This document shows positions 1-8,377 of a stretch of 29,833 nucleotides of DNA, in pieces; position 1 is the first letter of the stretch, and each line of letters opens with the position of its first letter. Location of the stretch: positions 1-29,833 of the forward strand of contig JABYQS010000334.1 of the NCBI GenBank assembly GCA_022592435.1, given 5' to 3'. Below the pieces are notes generated by a model, which was not told where the DNA came from, did not search any database, and saw nothing but the letters and a program-made list of their open reading frames with translations. The DNA comes from Cerioporus squamosus. Its lineage: Eukaryota; Basidiomycota; Agaricomycetes; Polyporales; Polyporaceae. The position numbers and the translations under genes are program-made.

Positions 1-84
1 AAATCACTAGCCCTAGCCGAGCGGAGATGCTTCGCTTTCATGCCAGGCGAGACTGGAGAGGTCCGTGGCCCGGACTCAGGTATG

Positions 85-90
85 TATATA
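85..90 (+). promoter_or_regulatory. possible TATA box of the membrane-protein gene
   Basis: TATATA lies in the context GTATGTATATAGG, about 122 bp before the ATG at 212. The spacing would leave a normal-length 5' UTR. No second promoter element is recognised, so this rests on position and sequence only. Confidence 0.3.
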
Positions 91-211
91 GGCCACGCGC
101 GTCGGGTCCGGGGATCAGGTCATTTGCTCTCCCAGCTGGAAGTCGACCCCGGCCCCGGGTCTACCCTGTCCTGCCCCGGGTTTCAGTACTGGATGAGTGA
201 ACGGTTGCAGC

Positions 212-1650
212 ATGGCCGACGCCTCAAATGACATTGCCGCAGCATGGCATCTGCTGGAGATTACGGGCATCATCCAGTCGGTGCTCTGCGCATTGTTTGG
301 TGCGTTTCCATCCTTCCGACCGCGACGGTTCCGAAAGCGCTAACGAGTGACGGTACTTAGGAGTATACTTCATCTTGTTCCTCCTGGCGCTTTGGGCGAA
401 CCATGCGAGGCGCGATGTGTCTTCGCGCAGGTTGCGAATAGTAACGATCGTGTTGTACGTCGGCCTCGCTGTCCATTACAATTGGTTACTGAGCGCGCGG
501 TCGCTGGTTACAGATTCGCTGACCTCTGCGCACACTTCATCGCACGCTCCATGCAGTTTGCAAGAGCGCGCATTATGAGTCCCGACGCGAACGAGTTCTT
601 CAAGTGGAGTATACCCTTGATTGTCATAGGAAAGTGAGTGGCCAATCGCTTCTCCTGGCACCGTGGACTAAACCTCGAATGCCCTCATCAGCGTGACTAC
701 CACCTTCGCTGTGCGTTTCCCCGGCACACCCGCCCCTTGCCGCACGCTAACATCCATGCAGGGTCTGTGCTCGGACGGCCTGCTGGCATGGCGATTTTAT
801 GTCATCTTTGACCGGCAGCGCTGGGCTCTGTACGTCCCCATGACTTTTGTCGTCATTAATGCTTGTGCGTTCCATTCTACACATGGCCACCAAGTTTACG
901 CTGACATGTTGCATCGACAGTACTTTGCTGGTCTGCCGATGCACAGCACCTCGCAGCCTACACGCACTACGACTTCTACGAGAACACGCTGCTCGAGGTC
1001 ACGCTGAAGATCACCGTGGCATGGGGCTGGCTCATGTTTGCCATCAACACCATCCTCACTGGTGCCATCATCGGGAAGATATTGTGCGAAATCTTCCGGT
1101 TTTCTTCAGTTTAGGTCCGTGTGCCTGACCAGGTTCCAACAGCTATATAGCCCGCTTAAGCGGACAACTCAACGTGTACGAGACCGTCCTGCGCGCATGC
1201 GTCGAGTCTGCCGTCGTAACATGGATTGGCCTGCTCTTATACGAGATCTGCTCGCTCGCCCCGAATGGCCATGTCGTCGTATGTCTATTCGTTCCTTGTA
1301 TCACTGTGTGCACCTTGGCTCATCTCTTTCGTTGCTCCATCTGTCCCCAGACAAACTACGACGTCGGATACGTGATGGCCTGTGTCCTTCCTGTCTTCTT
1401 TGGCATCTCGCAATGCCTCATCGTGGTTCGGGTCGCCATCGCCAAGGAGTTCAACCAGTCTCGCAGTTCTAGGACCCGTGTACCTGGCTCGACACGGACT
1501 ATATCCTTCGCTATACCTTCGTTCCTCCATTCTGGCCACGACAAGGTCTCCTCGGATTACGTCGAGAGGCCAGAGGAGCATACACTAGCAGCTCTACCGC
1601 AGGACCGTCCAAGCCCCAGTCCAGAGCCGAGTTCGCGGGAGCAGGTCTGA
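212..1650 (+). CDS. multi-pass (about seven-helix) basidiomycete membrane protein, unknown function
   Basis: Eight exons join into an uninterrupted 340-codon frame: 212-299, 361-454, 514-633, 692-710, 762-864, 921-1083, 1143-1278 and 1351-1650. All introns are GT-AG, 51-72 nt, with GTGCGT, GTACGT, GTGAGT or GTATGT donors. The last intron (72 nt) is a multiple of three and reads open. The protein starts MADASNDIAAAW and has about seven hydrophobic segments, for example SVLCALFGVYFILFLLALW, VTTTFAVLCSDGLLAWRF and VMACVLPVFFGISQCLIVV. The hydrophilic C-terminal tail of about 70 residues is rich in Ser, Pro and Arg and is probably cytosolic. The YVIFDRQRWALYVP turn and the helix spacing resemble the orphan multi-pass proteins common in Agaricomycetes (DUF6533/DUF6534-like). 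That assignment is inference. No ligand or partner can be named. The gene faces the MYND gene tail-to-tail. Confidence 0.8.
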
Positions 1651-1856
1651 TGACTTGTGGTCGGCGCTGCACCTTGGAATTTCTCGCAATGATAGCTATT
1701 TGTACAACATCGATCCGCATAGACTATACCCTAATGATGACATGACACCCGATTCCGAAGTGAACAAGAGGTTCGAAAGGAACGAAAGGCTACAGTACAC
1801 ACCACTACACGCTACACAGAAGAAGAGACGAAGACAGTAATTACCACAGCAAATCA

Positions 1857-2810
1857 CTAACACCAGACCTTGTGGTACTTCCAGCCCAATCCAACGCAAG
1901 ACGAACAAAAGTTCGCCTTCTTGCACTTCGAGCAGCGCATGTTCACATCATCCTTCCCGCAGTACCTGCAGAAGTTGTCCTCGCCCTGTGCAACCTTGGC
2001 CAGTCGCGCGAGTATATGCGCCACCAACACCTGTGCACGGATATCCTGCGTTTCGGTCATGCTCCATGGATTGAACATGAACGTCTCTCTGTCCGCCTCG
2101 GGGTCTCGTGTCGCGTACTTGGGGAGCAGCTTCTCCGTGTAGTCGCGCAGTTTTGTGAGGGCGAACAGCTCACTCCCCAGACCTCTACCCCCTATTTGAG
2201 ATAGAGCGAGGTCGACCACGACGCGCTCGCCGCGAGGGTCACCTAGGAGCAGGACAACCCAGGGAATGTCGTCGCCGAAATTTGAGGAAGATATCTGGCG
2301 CTCCACCATGAGACAGGACTCGTGAGGTGAGAGGAGCATCTCCATAATCCCGACGTCGCTCGGTGCGCATGTCATCTGCTGTCCTGCAGAAGTCTTGATA
2401 CGCAAGGTCGTAGTACGAGGGAGGCGACCGAGGACACGGCAGAAGACGTCTGCCAGGAAGAAGCCATTGTCGAAAGTTTTGCAGCGCCAGAACGCGTCCT
2501 CGAGCTCCCGGCGGGTCAGCGTCCGTCCGTCCGGGGTAATCACTCCACCTGGCCAGGCGTAGTCATCTATGGTAGTGATTTCGCGGACGTCCTAGTTTGG
2601 GTGGCAGATGTATGCGACTCGAGGTAGGTCATGGGAGGCACGCCATTCCGAGGGCACCCTATCTGGCAGGATCGACTGGATGGGGTTGTTTCCCTTGCTG
2701 ACCTCAAGGAGCTGTCCACAACGGAAGGGCGGCTCTATGCGCGCGTGCGTGTCAAGGATTATGGCGCACAGGTCATGCACATCGAGTTCGATGTGCTCGG
2801 GAATGGGCAT
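1857..2810 (-). pseudogene. MYND-type zinc-finger protein with one in-frame TAG stop
   Basis: From an ATG at 2810 the frame reads through IELDVHDLCAIILDTHAR and DLPRVAYICHPN, hits TAG at 2592-2594, then continues in the same frame as DVREITTIDDYAWPGG to a natural stop at 1857. Both halves look like one protein of about 317 codons. No GT-AG pair removes the TAG without losing the well-formed DLPRVAY stretch or the frame. The extreme C-terminus is a MYND finger, CRYCGKDDVNMRC through HKVWC, with seven Cys and one His. Its central pair is CSSC, one residue shorter than the usual Cx3C. MYND fingers bind proteins, often in transcriptional regulation, and the rest of the protein is unassigned. A CAG-to-TAG change is the simplest explanation. 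A tolerated polymorphism or a sequencing error is possible. An upstream exon before 2810 cannot be excluded, because a CTGACCAG acceptor lies just before it. Confidence 0.65.
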
Positions 2811-3074
2811 GATGGTGGTCACTGGTCAGGTGCAGGGCTTCAGCACAAAGCGGCGCCGCTCGTCTTGTGTTACATAAGTCGTAGCGCCGTCCTGACGGCA
2901 GGGCCCGCTACCTTGCGTGTGGCTAGGACAAGGTTGCATGTATTGCTATGCATACAAACCATACAGCGTCATAGGAGTATACGAAGCTCGTGTGAGTCAG
3001 AGCGTGCCTTCAAAGTCATCGGCAAAGGAAGCAGGAGGAGGCGCGATAGTCTCCGACCGTCTGTGCAGTAGTCA

Positions 3075-3467
3075 TTAGTGACAGCGCACGTAGCTGAAAG
3101 CCAACCTGCCATCGAACCCACTGGTGCGGGGGAGTGTCGTCGACCTGAAACGGATGGCAGTGCACTCTGCGAGTACGACGTCGCCAATCATGATGTCGCT
3201 CACGGAAAGCCGCTGCATGTTGGCCTTGTTCGTGTAGCCATCGGTCGCGTCGAAGATGTCTGGGAAACTGCACACTGGCCAGGGGCTCGTAGATCGCGCG
3301 GATGTACAGAGTGCTGCGCCCTGTGGCCGTATGCGTCAGTGTCTACTATGGGACCAGTAGGAGGTGAGGCACTTACTGCGGTAGGGGTTGGCTAGCCCAT
3401 GGATGGGACTGAGTCCACGGCGGTCGACGTCTCGAAGGAGGTGCAGATCGAAGTGACCCACGGACAT
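3075..3467 (-). CDS. short member of the GD[ILV]VLAEC family (likely N-terminally truncated)
   Basis: Two exons, 3467-3377 and 3313-3075, are joined by a GTAAGT-CAG intron and give 109 codons. The second exon carries FPDIFDATDG and then SVSDIMIGDVVLAEC. This is the same order of blocks as in the genes at 14772, 16232 and 22398: F.D.FDA.DG, then about 15 residues, then GD[ILV]VLAEC, then a basic/aromatic strand. Its relatives have 242-606 residues, so this copy lacks the N-terminal two-thirds. The start at 3467 is only the first ATG of the preserved frame. The acceptor could instead be a nearby upstream CAG, but that choice puts the conserved block out of frame. Function is unknown. It may be a decaying or 5'-truncated copy. 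A GCGCAACTT repeat array lies just upstream. Confidence 0.55.
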
Positions 3468-3538
3468 TGACAATCTGTGCGCGTCGATGCAGTGAAGCTT
3501 GTATTTATGAAGGTCGATTTGTACATTTCTTGACTTTA

Positions 3539-3670
3539 GCGCGCAACTTTCTAACAGCCCACACCGCCACACTTATCAATGTAACAGCGCAACTTCTGAC
3601 TACCACGCGCGCAACTCTGACCTACAGCGCGCGCAACTTCCTGCCTGCACAGCGCGCGCAAGTTTGCCAA
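3539..3670. repeat. degenerate GCGC(GC)AACTT tandem array, five copies
   Basis: Five copies of a GCGCAACTT-like core start near 3541, 3587, 3608, 3630 and 3655. Four of them are spaced 21-25 bp, and each is followed by a pyrimidine-rich CTRACYTA-like spacer. The cores are extended by alternating GC (GCGCGC). The array sits 70-200 bp upstream of the start at 3467, so it could be a promoter repeat of that gene or a minisatellite. Confidence 0.6.
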
Positions 3671-4151
3671 GCTTCGTTGTCTCTCTGAACTGGCGTGATA
3701 TGTACCTTCAACGACGATCAAGCTCTCGGTAAACTTTCATAAGAGTAAGACAGATAGATATTTAAGTACAGTCATCAATAGTTCACTGATAGACCTCGAG
3801 ACTCGAGACTCGAGGTGCTACTAGCTAGGTGCGTACACAGAGGTCTAGGGGAAGAGAGAGAATGAGATGGAGGGCGGGGAGGTAGAAGGAGGCTCCTGTT
3901 CCAGCACAAAGAGAGTATGTAGGTGCTGGGAGACGCGTCCATCACCGGCGGATGGTCGCGGTTCGAGCCCAGCGCGATGTCGGCCTCCTGCCAGGCGAGG
4001 GCGCACGAGTCGATCTTCGTGTTTCCGGCGATGTAGTCGCGCCGGTTCTCGCAGATCGCTCGTACATGCTTCCCTGGACGTCCTGAGACCGGTTCAGCTT
4101 GCCGCGACATCTCGCTGGGCCGGGCTCGCAACTTCGTTCCGAACCCTCTCC
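3671..4151. other. intergenic DNA and left flank of the LINE target, with a coding-like minus-strand stretch
   Basis: The first part (3671-3870) is AT-richer, carries a small CTCGAGA tandem (about 3797-3813) and shows no gene. From about 4151 down to 3900 on the minus strand an open frame reads through RDYIAGNTKIDSCALAWQEAD, which has normal codon use and looks like a real exon. I do not recognise the protein. Before the LINE arrived this sequence was continuous with position 10518, because the 16-bp duplication marks the joint. The frame also stays open across the reconstructed joint for a short way. It may be an exon of a host gene or another old fragment. Confidence 0.35.
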
Positions 4152-4167
4152 CGGACACTCGCCTGTC
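4152..4167. repeat. target-site duplication, left copy (3' side of LINE)
   Basis: The 16 bases CGGACACTCGCCTGTC directly precede the poly(T) tract and recur exactly at 10502-10517. A direct repeat bounding a poly(A)-tailed element is the footprint of target-primed reverse transcription. Confidence 0.95.
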
Positions 4168-4192
4168 TTTTTTTTTTTTTTTTTTTTTTTTT
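4168..4192 (-). other. poly(A) tail of the LINE (25 T on the + strand)
   Basis: This uninterrupted run of 25 T abuts the left target-site duplication. On the element's own strand it is the 3' poly(A). The absence of interruptions supports a young insertion. Confidence 0.93.
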
Positions 4193-4397
4193 GGATCACT
4201 AAGTGTATTGTACATGACGCTACACTAATATGAGCAGTGCTTCAACAGCCGTCTGCAAGGAAACGGGGTTTTCCAGCTGATCCCCGCGAACATGCGTGAA
4301 GTATTCCGGCTCCAGTAGAGCCAATCGGTGCATGCATCAACGTGCGAGAAACGAGGGTGCGCCCTAACGTGCGGATGACGGGTTGGGAAGACTCCTC

Positions 4398-5594
4398 CTA
4401 GGCGTAATCCGGGACATCCTCAAATGAGAACGCCGTCGGATTATCCAGGAGGAAGGACTGAATGTCATAGAAGGGGTCCAGGGACTGGAGAAGCTCCTCA
4501 ATGGAGGAGTACGCAAACTTGCGCGTATAGTGATCGCACCGGAACAGAACGTGCTCCCGGGTGTGGTATGCCGGTGGGCCCGAGTGCAGGATGCAGAGCG
4601 TTGGTTCGCCATGCCGCGCGCGGAACCGGTCATGGTATTGCCCAGTGGGGGCGTGGTTCGTGATGCAGCGGACGAATCGCGCGACAAGAGTTGGACGACC
4701 GCCCAGGCGTTTGAGTGGGAAGGAACCCGTATGTCGAAGACGACGAAATGTGGGATGTCGTAGATGGTACCGACCCCAATACTGCTGAGGCTGCGCGTCA
4801 GCGAGCTTCTGCCACTCGTGTCGCACGTTGTCCGTGATGGCGCTCTTGATGTAGGCGTAGGAGGTTGGGAAGGTCCCATGATAGCGGGGCAATTCGCCGG
4901 GGTAGCGCGCGAGGTGCTTGACCTCGCCATCGATGGCGTCATTTTCGTCGATGCCGGAGTGGGAGGGGCAGTAGTGGAGGTGGAGGTGGTTGTCCGGACT
5001 GCGCTCGAACCAGTCTCGTAGGATCCGGCACGAATTGACGTTGGCCATGCGGCCGCCCGAGGGTGAGGTCAGGTTCTGTATAGCACTTTCGCTATCACGG
5101 AAGATATGAACCTGCGAAAACGACTTCAGGTACGCAAACCCGATAGCCATTGAGAGAGCAATGAGTTCGCAATCGAACGAGAAGGCCCACCCAGTGTATA
5201 TACACCTGGAGCGGATTAGCTGGTGTCCGTGATATGCACGGTAGCCGGCGGCGGAACCCAGGAGCTCATCTGGTACCATGACGAAAGAGCTACCATCTGT
5301 GAAGATCACGAGGGCGTTAGCGTCTGCATGCGCTGCTTCGATGCGAGGACGGAGATCGCGCTCAATCCAGGCAGAGACCGCGTCCGCGTCCTTCTTCTTT
5401 GGGTGCTCCAGATGGTAGGTGATGCGATCAGCAAACAAGTTGCGCACTCGTAGACCCGGCTGACATTCATCATCGAGTGGGTCGAAGGCTTCGGTGATGA
5501 GGACGCGTGCACGAGGGAACGCTTCAGAGAGGGGGATGCTGGGAGTGGGGTTGAGGGTGTCGACCTGGAAGCGTGTGTACGGTGCAAACACCGA
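4398..5594 (-). CDS. LINE RNase H segment (3' part of ORF2, separated by a TGA)
   Basis: This about 397-codon open frame is in the same frame as the reverse transcriptase ORF and begins right after its TGA (5595-5597). It contains a type I RNase H core: FTDGSSFVM (first Asp), FDCELIALSMAI (Glu), HIFRDSESAIQ (Asp) and CPSHSGIDENDAID (His and final Asp). These residues degrade the RNA strand of the RNA-DNA hybrid during retrotransposition. The C-terminal part has a Cys/His-rich stretch, CILHSGPPAYHTREHVLFRC, as often seen after RNase H in fungal LINEs. No good independent start is present, since the first possible codon is GTG. Expression therefore needs read-through, or the domain is lost in this copy. 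All catalytic positions are kept, so the stop is probably recent. Confidence 0.85.
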   Translation of the reverse strand, partial: SVFAPYTRFQVDTLNPTPSIPLSEAFPRARVLITEAFDPLDDECQPGLRVRNLFADRITYHLEHPKKKDADAVSAWIERDLRPRIEAAHADANALVIFTDGSSFVMVPDELLGSAAGYRAYHGHQLIRSRCIYTGWAFSFDCELIALSMAIGFAYLKSFSQVHIFRDSESAIQNLTSPSGGRMANVNSCRILRDWFERSPDNHLHLHYCPSHSGIDENDAIDGEVKHLARYPGELPRYHGTFPTSYAYIKSAITDNVRHEWQKLADAQPQQYWGRYHLRHPTFRRLRHTGSFPLKRLGGRPTLVARFVRCITNHAPTGQYHDRFRARHGEPTLCILHSGPPAYHTREHVLFRCDHYTRKFAYSSIEELLQSLDPFYDIQSFLLDNPTAFSFEDVPDYA

Positions 5595-8372
5595 TCATTC
5601 AAAGATGTTTGGGAATGCGGCGCGAAGTGGGTGAGCGGGGGGAAGGGTGTGAATGCGAAGAAAATATCGTTCCTGTAGCTTCTTGCAGTGTAGGTGGACA
5701 GGCATGATGCCCGCGAACGAATGAAGGGCGCCGGTGGGAGTAGTGCGGAATGCGCCAGTGATCCAGCGCAGCGCCCGATTCTGCGTAGTGACAAGGGGCT
5801 TGATGAGCTGCTTGTGGCCCTTGGAACGGAACCAGGCCTGAGCGCCATAGGTGAGAAGAGGCAGGACGCACGAGATGTACAATGTGCGTCGCTGCATAGG
5901 AGTGAGTCCTCTGTTGGAATTGCCAAGCATTAGCATGGCATTAACAGTGGTGACTGCGCGCTCAGCAAAGTAAGCGACGTGAGCACGGAACATGAGTTTG
6001 GGATCCAGACGAAAGCCAAGGTATCGCCAAACATTACGGGGTTGGATGACGGTATTTGGGTCCAGTTCGAGGGGGAGAGGGGACTGAGAGTGCGCCAAGC
6101 GGGTAGAGATAAAGTGCATAAGCTCGTTCTTGTCGGCCTCAACAACAAGGCCGAGTCGAGCAAGCACATTCGTGGTGTACTGGTATCGTGCTTTGAGAGT
6201 ATGACAGTTCCGTGCGACGGACGGAGTAGATACAATCCACAGACCGTCGTCTACGTAAAACTGTACAGCCGATTCCGATTGGACAGTTGTGACGGGGAAG
6301 AGGATGTGTACGGCGGGAGCAAGGTAAATGTTGGTGAGGATAGGGGAGAGCGCGGACCCTTGGCCAGCGCCGACGGTGGGTAAGTCGAACCAGGGAGATG
6401 TAGCCTTTCCCCAGCGGAAGCAGGATTGACGATCCTTGAGATAGTCGCGGAAGAAGCGGACAAGTGAGGGAGAGAATCCATAGCGGTCGAGAATGGCACA
6501 GAAAAGATCGTGATTCATGGACGGAAAGAACTGCACGATATCGAAAGCGAGGCAGGAGGTGACCAGACCCTGCTTCCAAGCCGCGCGGATGTGAGTGATG
6601 AGACAGGACGCAGCGTCGATGGTGCTATGCGCTTTGGTACCACCGAACTGATTAGGGTGTAGGATGCCAAACTTCTGGCACTCGTAGTGGAGGCGTTCGC
6701 TGAGAACCTTCTCGAAGAGCTTGCCAAGCGTACTGAGCAGTACAATGGGGCGATAGGACTTCACCCTCGAGTAGTCGTCCTTGTACGGCTTGGGAATAAC
6801 GACTGAGACCGCTCGTTTGAACTGAGCCGGCCATATACCGAGGTTGAGGATGGCGTTGTACAGATTGAGTAGAGTGTTGAGGAAGTGTTCGTCGGCGACG
6901 AGGAGTTTCAAGTGTCGCCAGTGCAGGTGATCCCATCCAGGAGTGGAAGAGGAGGAGACGTGTTGGATAGCGTCGGTGATTTCAGCGCGCGAGATGGGGA
7001 TGCACTCGCGAACGGGGAGTCGCTCGATTTGATCGAGAATTGAGTGATCCACGGGACGATTGGCAGCGGCATGGAACGTCTCATCCAGCGCATGCCACAG
7101 TTCCGGGAGAGAGCGGAGGGGTTGGCCGTTGTGGACGAGTGAGCGATACATGGGCATGGACCTAGGACCAACCCAATCCATGAGATCCCATACCCGTCGC
7201 TGTTCATTGGCAACGAACTCGATGCGTTCGTCCATGTGTTCACGGCGACGACGACGAATAGTAGACTTGAGTTTGCGGCGGGCAACGTCCACAGCGCGTC
7301 GCGCTGCCGGTACACAGCGCGGATTGGTGCGGCGCGCACGCTTGAGGCGAGCTTGGGCACGTTCGAGGGCACGGCGAGCTTTCGTGCAAGACGAATCCCA
7401 CCATAGACGGGATTTGTTGCAGATGATGGTAGGAGAGGCGTGTGCAAGCCAAGAATCAGAGACACAAGAGAAGAGGGTGTCGACCGCAAGATGCAGACCG
7501 GCATCAGAATCGAGGGGCATGTCGGGGGGCATGCGCGAGCGAACAGCGTCCCTTATGGATGCGATGAAGTTCTTCTCGGCGTCCGACTTGGGAGCGATAG
7601 AGGGTGCTCCTTCGTAGGACCACTGTCCTGCAGGGATGTGAGCGTGGAGGACGGCGTGGTCGGATAATCCGCGCTCATCCTGTGCGACGTGGATACTGTA
7701 CAGGTTTGGATCGCGGTCATCCAGGACCCAAATGAGGTCGATGACTGTAGATCGGAAGTCAGCGCGATGTGGGATGTGTGTAGCGATGCCGGGAGGGGAG
7801 AGAAGGCACAAGCCCAGACGTGCGTGCAGGTCAAGGACTTCCCCTATGCGTTCTATAGAGTCCGGCGGGTAGGCGGGATCCCATAACGGTGAGTGGGTGT
7901 TATAGTCACCGCCCATGATGTCGATTGCTGGGAGAGAATGGGCAATGTCAGCAAGATAAACAATGGCGGCGTTTTGTGTGTCATTATAAAGATTCATGAT
8001 CGCGACTGGATCCTGCTCCGGTTCGAGACGAACCAAGAGAAGCATACAGTCGCGATGATTCACGGCGGGGTCAAGGGAGATGACAGCACTGGCGATACGT
8101 CGGCTGACATGGCACACGACGCGCGCGTCCTTCCGAGCCTCAACAAGAGTCCAGGCCGGGTGCAACTGCGTGCCATATAACATGTTATTTTCTGTGCGCT
8201 CAGCTGGCCCTGCCGGCGACGCAGAAGGTATGGGTCGGATGGGGCCATACCATGGCTCCTGTAGACAGACAACGTCAACGTTCATAGCCGCACACCTTTC
8301 CAGAATGAAGTGAGTGTGTTGCGGTGAGTGATTGACGTTGTGATATACGACATGGAGTGTTGACGATGACAT
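5595..8372 (-). CDS. LINE ORF2: endonuclease and reverse transcriptase
   Basis: This 925-residue protein has an N-terminal exonuclease-endonuclease-phosphatase domain (about residues 5-245). LQEPWYG carries the metal-binding Glu at about 38, GGDYNTHSPLWD the Asp/Asn at about 156-158, and SDHAVL the terminal Asp-His at about 238. It nicks target DNA. A basic linker (about 330-385) follows, then the reverse transcriptase (about 500-760). That domain has VVIPKPYKDD, the SYRPIVLL block, LAFDIVQFFPS with the first Asp near 611, GAGQGSALSP near 670 and FYVDD at about 706-709, so all catalytic residues are present. The frame ends with TGA immediately before the RNase H segment. In related elements EN, RT and RNase H form one protein, so the stop is likely a mutation (for example CGA to TGA). 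The ATG lies 2 nt after the ORF1 stop. Confidence 0.93.
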   Translation of the reverse strand: MSSSTLHVVYHNVNHSPQHTHFILERCAAMNVDVVCLQEPWYGPIRPIPSASPAGPAERTENNMLYGTQLHPAWTLVEARKDARVVCHVSRRIASAVISLDPAVNHRDCMLLLVRLEPEQDPVAIMNLYNDTQNAAIVYLADIAHSLPAIDIMGGDYNTHSPLWDPAYPPDSIERIGEVLDLHARLGLCLLSPPGIATHIPHRADFRSTVIDLIWVLDDRDPNLYSIHVAQDERGLSDHAVLHAHIPAGQWSYEGAPSIAPKSDAEKNFIASIRDAVRSRMPPDMPLDSDAGLHLAVDTLFSCVSDSWLAHASPTIICNKSRLWWDSSCTKARRALERAQARLKRARRTNPRCVPAARRAVDVARRKLKSTIRRRRREHMDERIEFVANEQRRVWDLMDWVGPRSMPMYRSLVHNGQPLRSLPELWHALDETFHAAANRPVDHSILDQIERLPVRECIPISRAEITDAIQHVSSSSTPGWDHLHWRHLKLLVADEHFLNTLLNLYNAILNLGIWPAQFKRAVSVVIPKPYKDDYSRVKSYRPIVLLSTLGKLFEKVLSERLHYECQKFGILHPNQFGGTKAHSTIDAASCLITHIRAAWKQGLVTSCLAFDIVQFFPSMNHDLFCAILDRYGFSPSLVRFFRDYLKDRQSCFRWGKATSPWFDLPTVGAGQGSALSPILTNIYLAPAVHILFPVTTVQSESAVQFYVDDGLWIVSTPSVARNCHTLKARYQYTTNVLARLGLVVEADKNELMHFISTRLAHSQSPLPLELDPNTVIQPRNVWRYLGFRLDPKLMFRAHVAYFAERAVTTVNAMLMLGNSNRGLTPMQRRTLYISCVLPLLTYGAQAWFRSKGHKQLIKPLVTTQNRALRWITGAFRTTPTGALHSFAGIMPVHLHCKKLQERYFLRIHTLPPAHPLRAAFPNIFE

Positions 8373-8377
8373 AGTTA
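8370..8377 (-). promoter_or_regulatory. ORF1 stop / ORF2 start junction TAACTATG
   Basis: On the minus strand the ORF1 stop TAA (8377-8375), two bases CT and the ORF2 ATG (8372-8370) read TAACTATG. With only 2 nt between stop and start, ORF2 is most simply translated by termination-reinitiation, as known for some two-ORF LINEs. The frame changes between ORFs, so stop-codon read-through would not serve. Confidence 0.7.

Noticed and set aside
2592..2650. An intron removing the TAG in the MYND gene
   Set aside because: Candidate GT donors upstream would delete the DLPRVAYICHP stretch or shift the frame, while the sequence on both sides of the TAG reads on naturally in one frame.
3950..3975. GGTTCGAGCCC resembling a tRNA B box
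   Set aside because: No matching A box, acceptor stem or cloverleaf could be built around it, and it lies in a coding-like minus-strand frame.
4398..5594. RNase H segment as an independent host gene
   Set aside because: It lies inside the 16-bp-duplication-bounded LINE, is in frame with the reverse transcriptase ORF and lacks its own good start.
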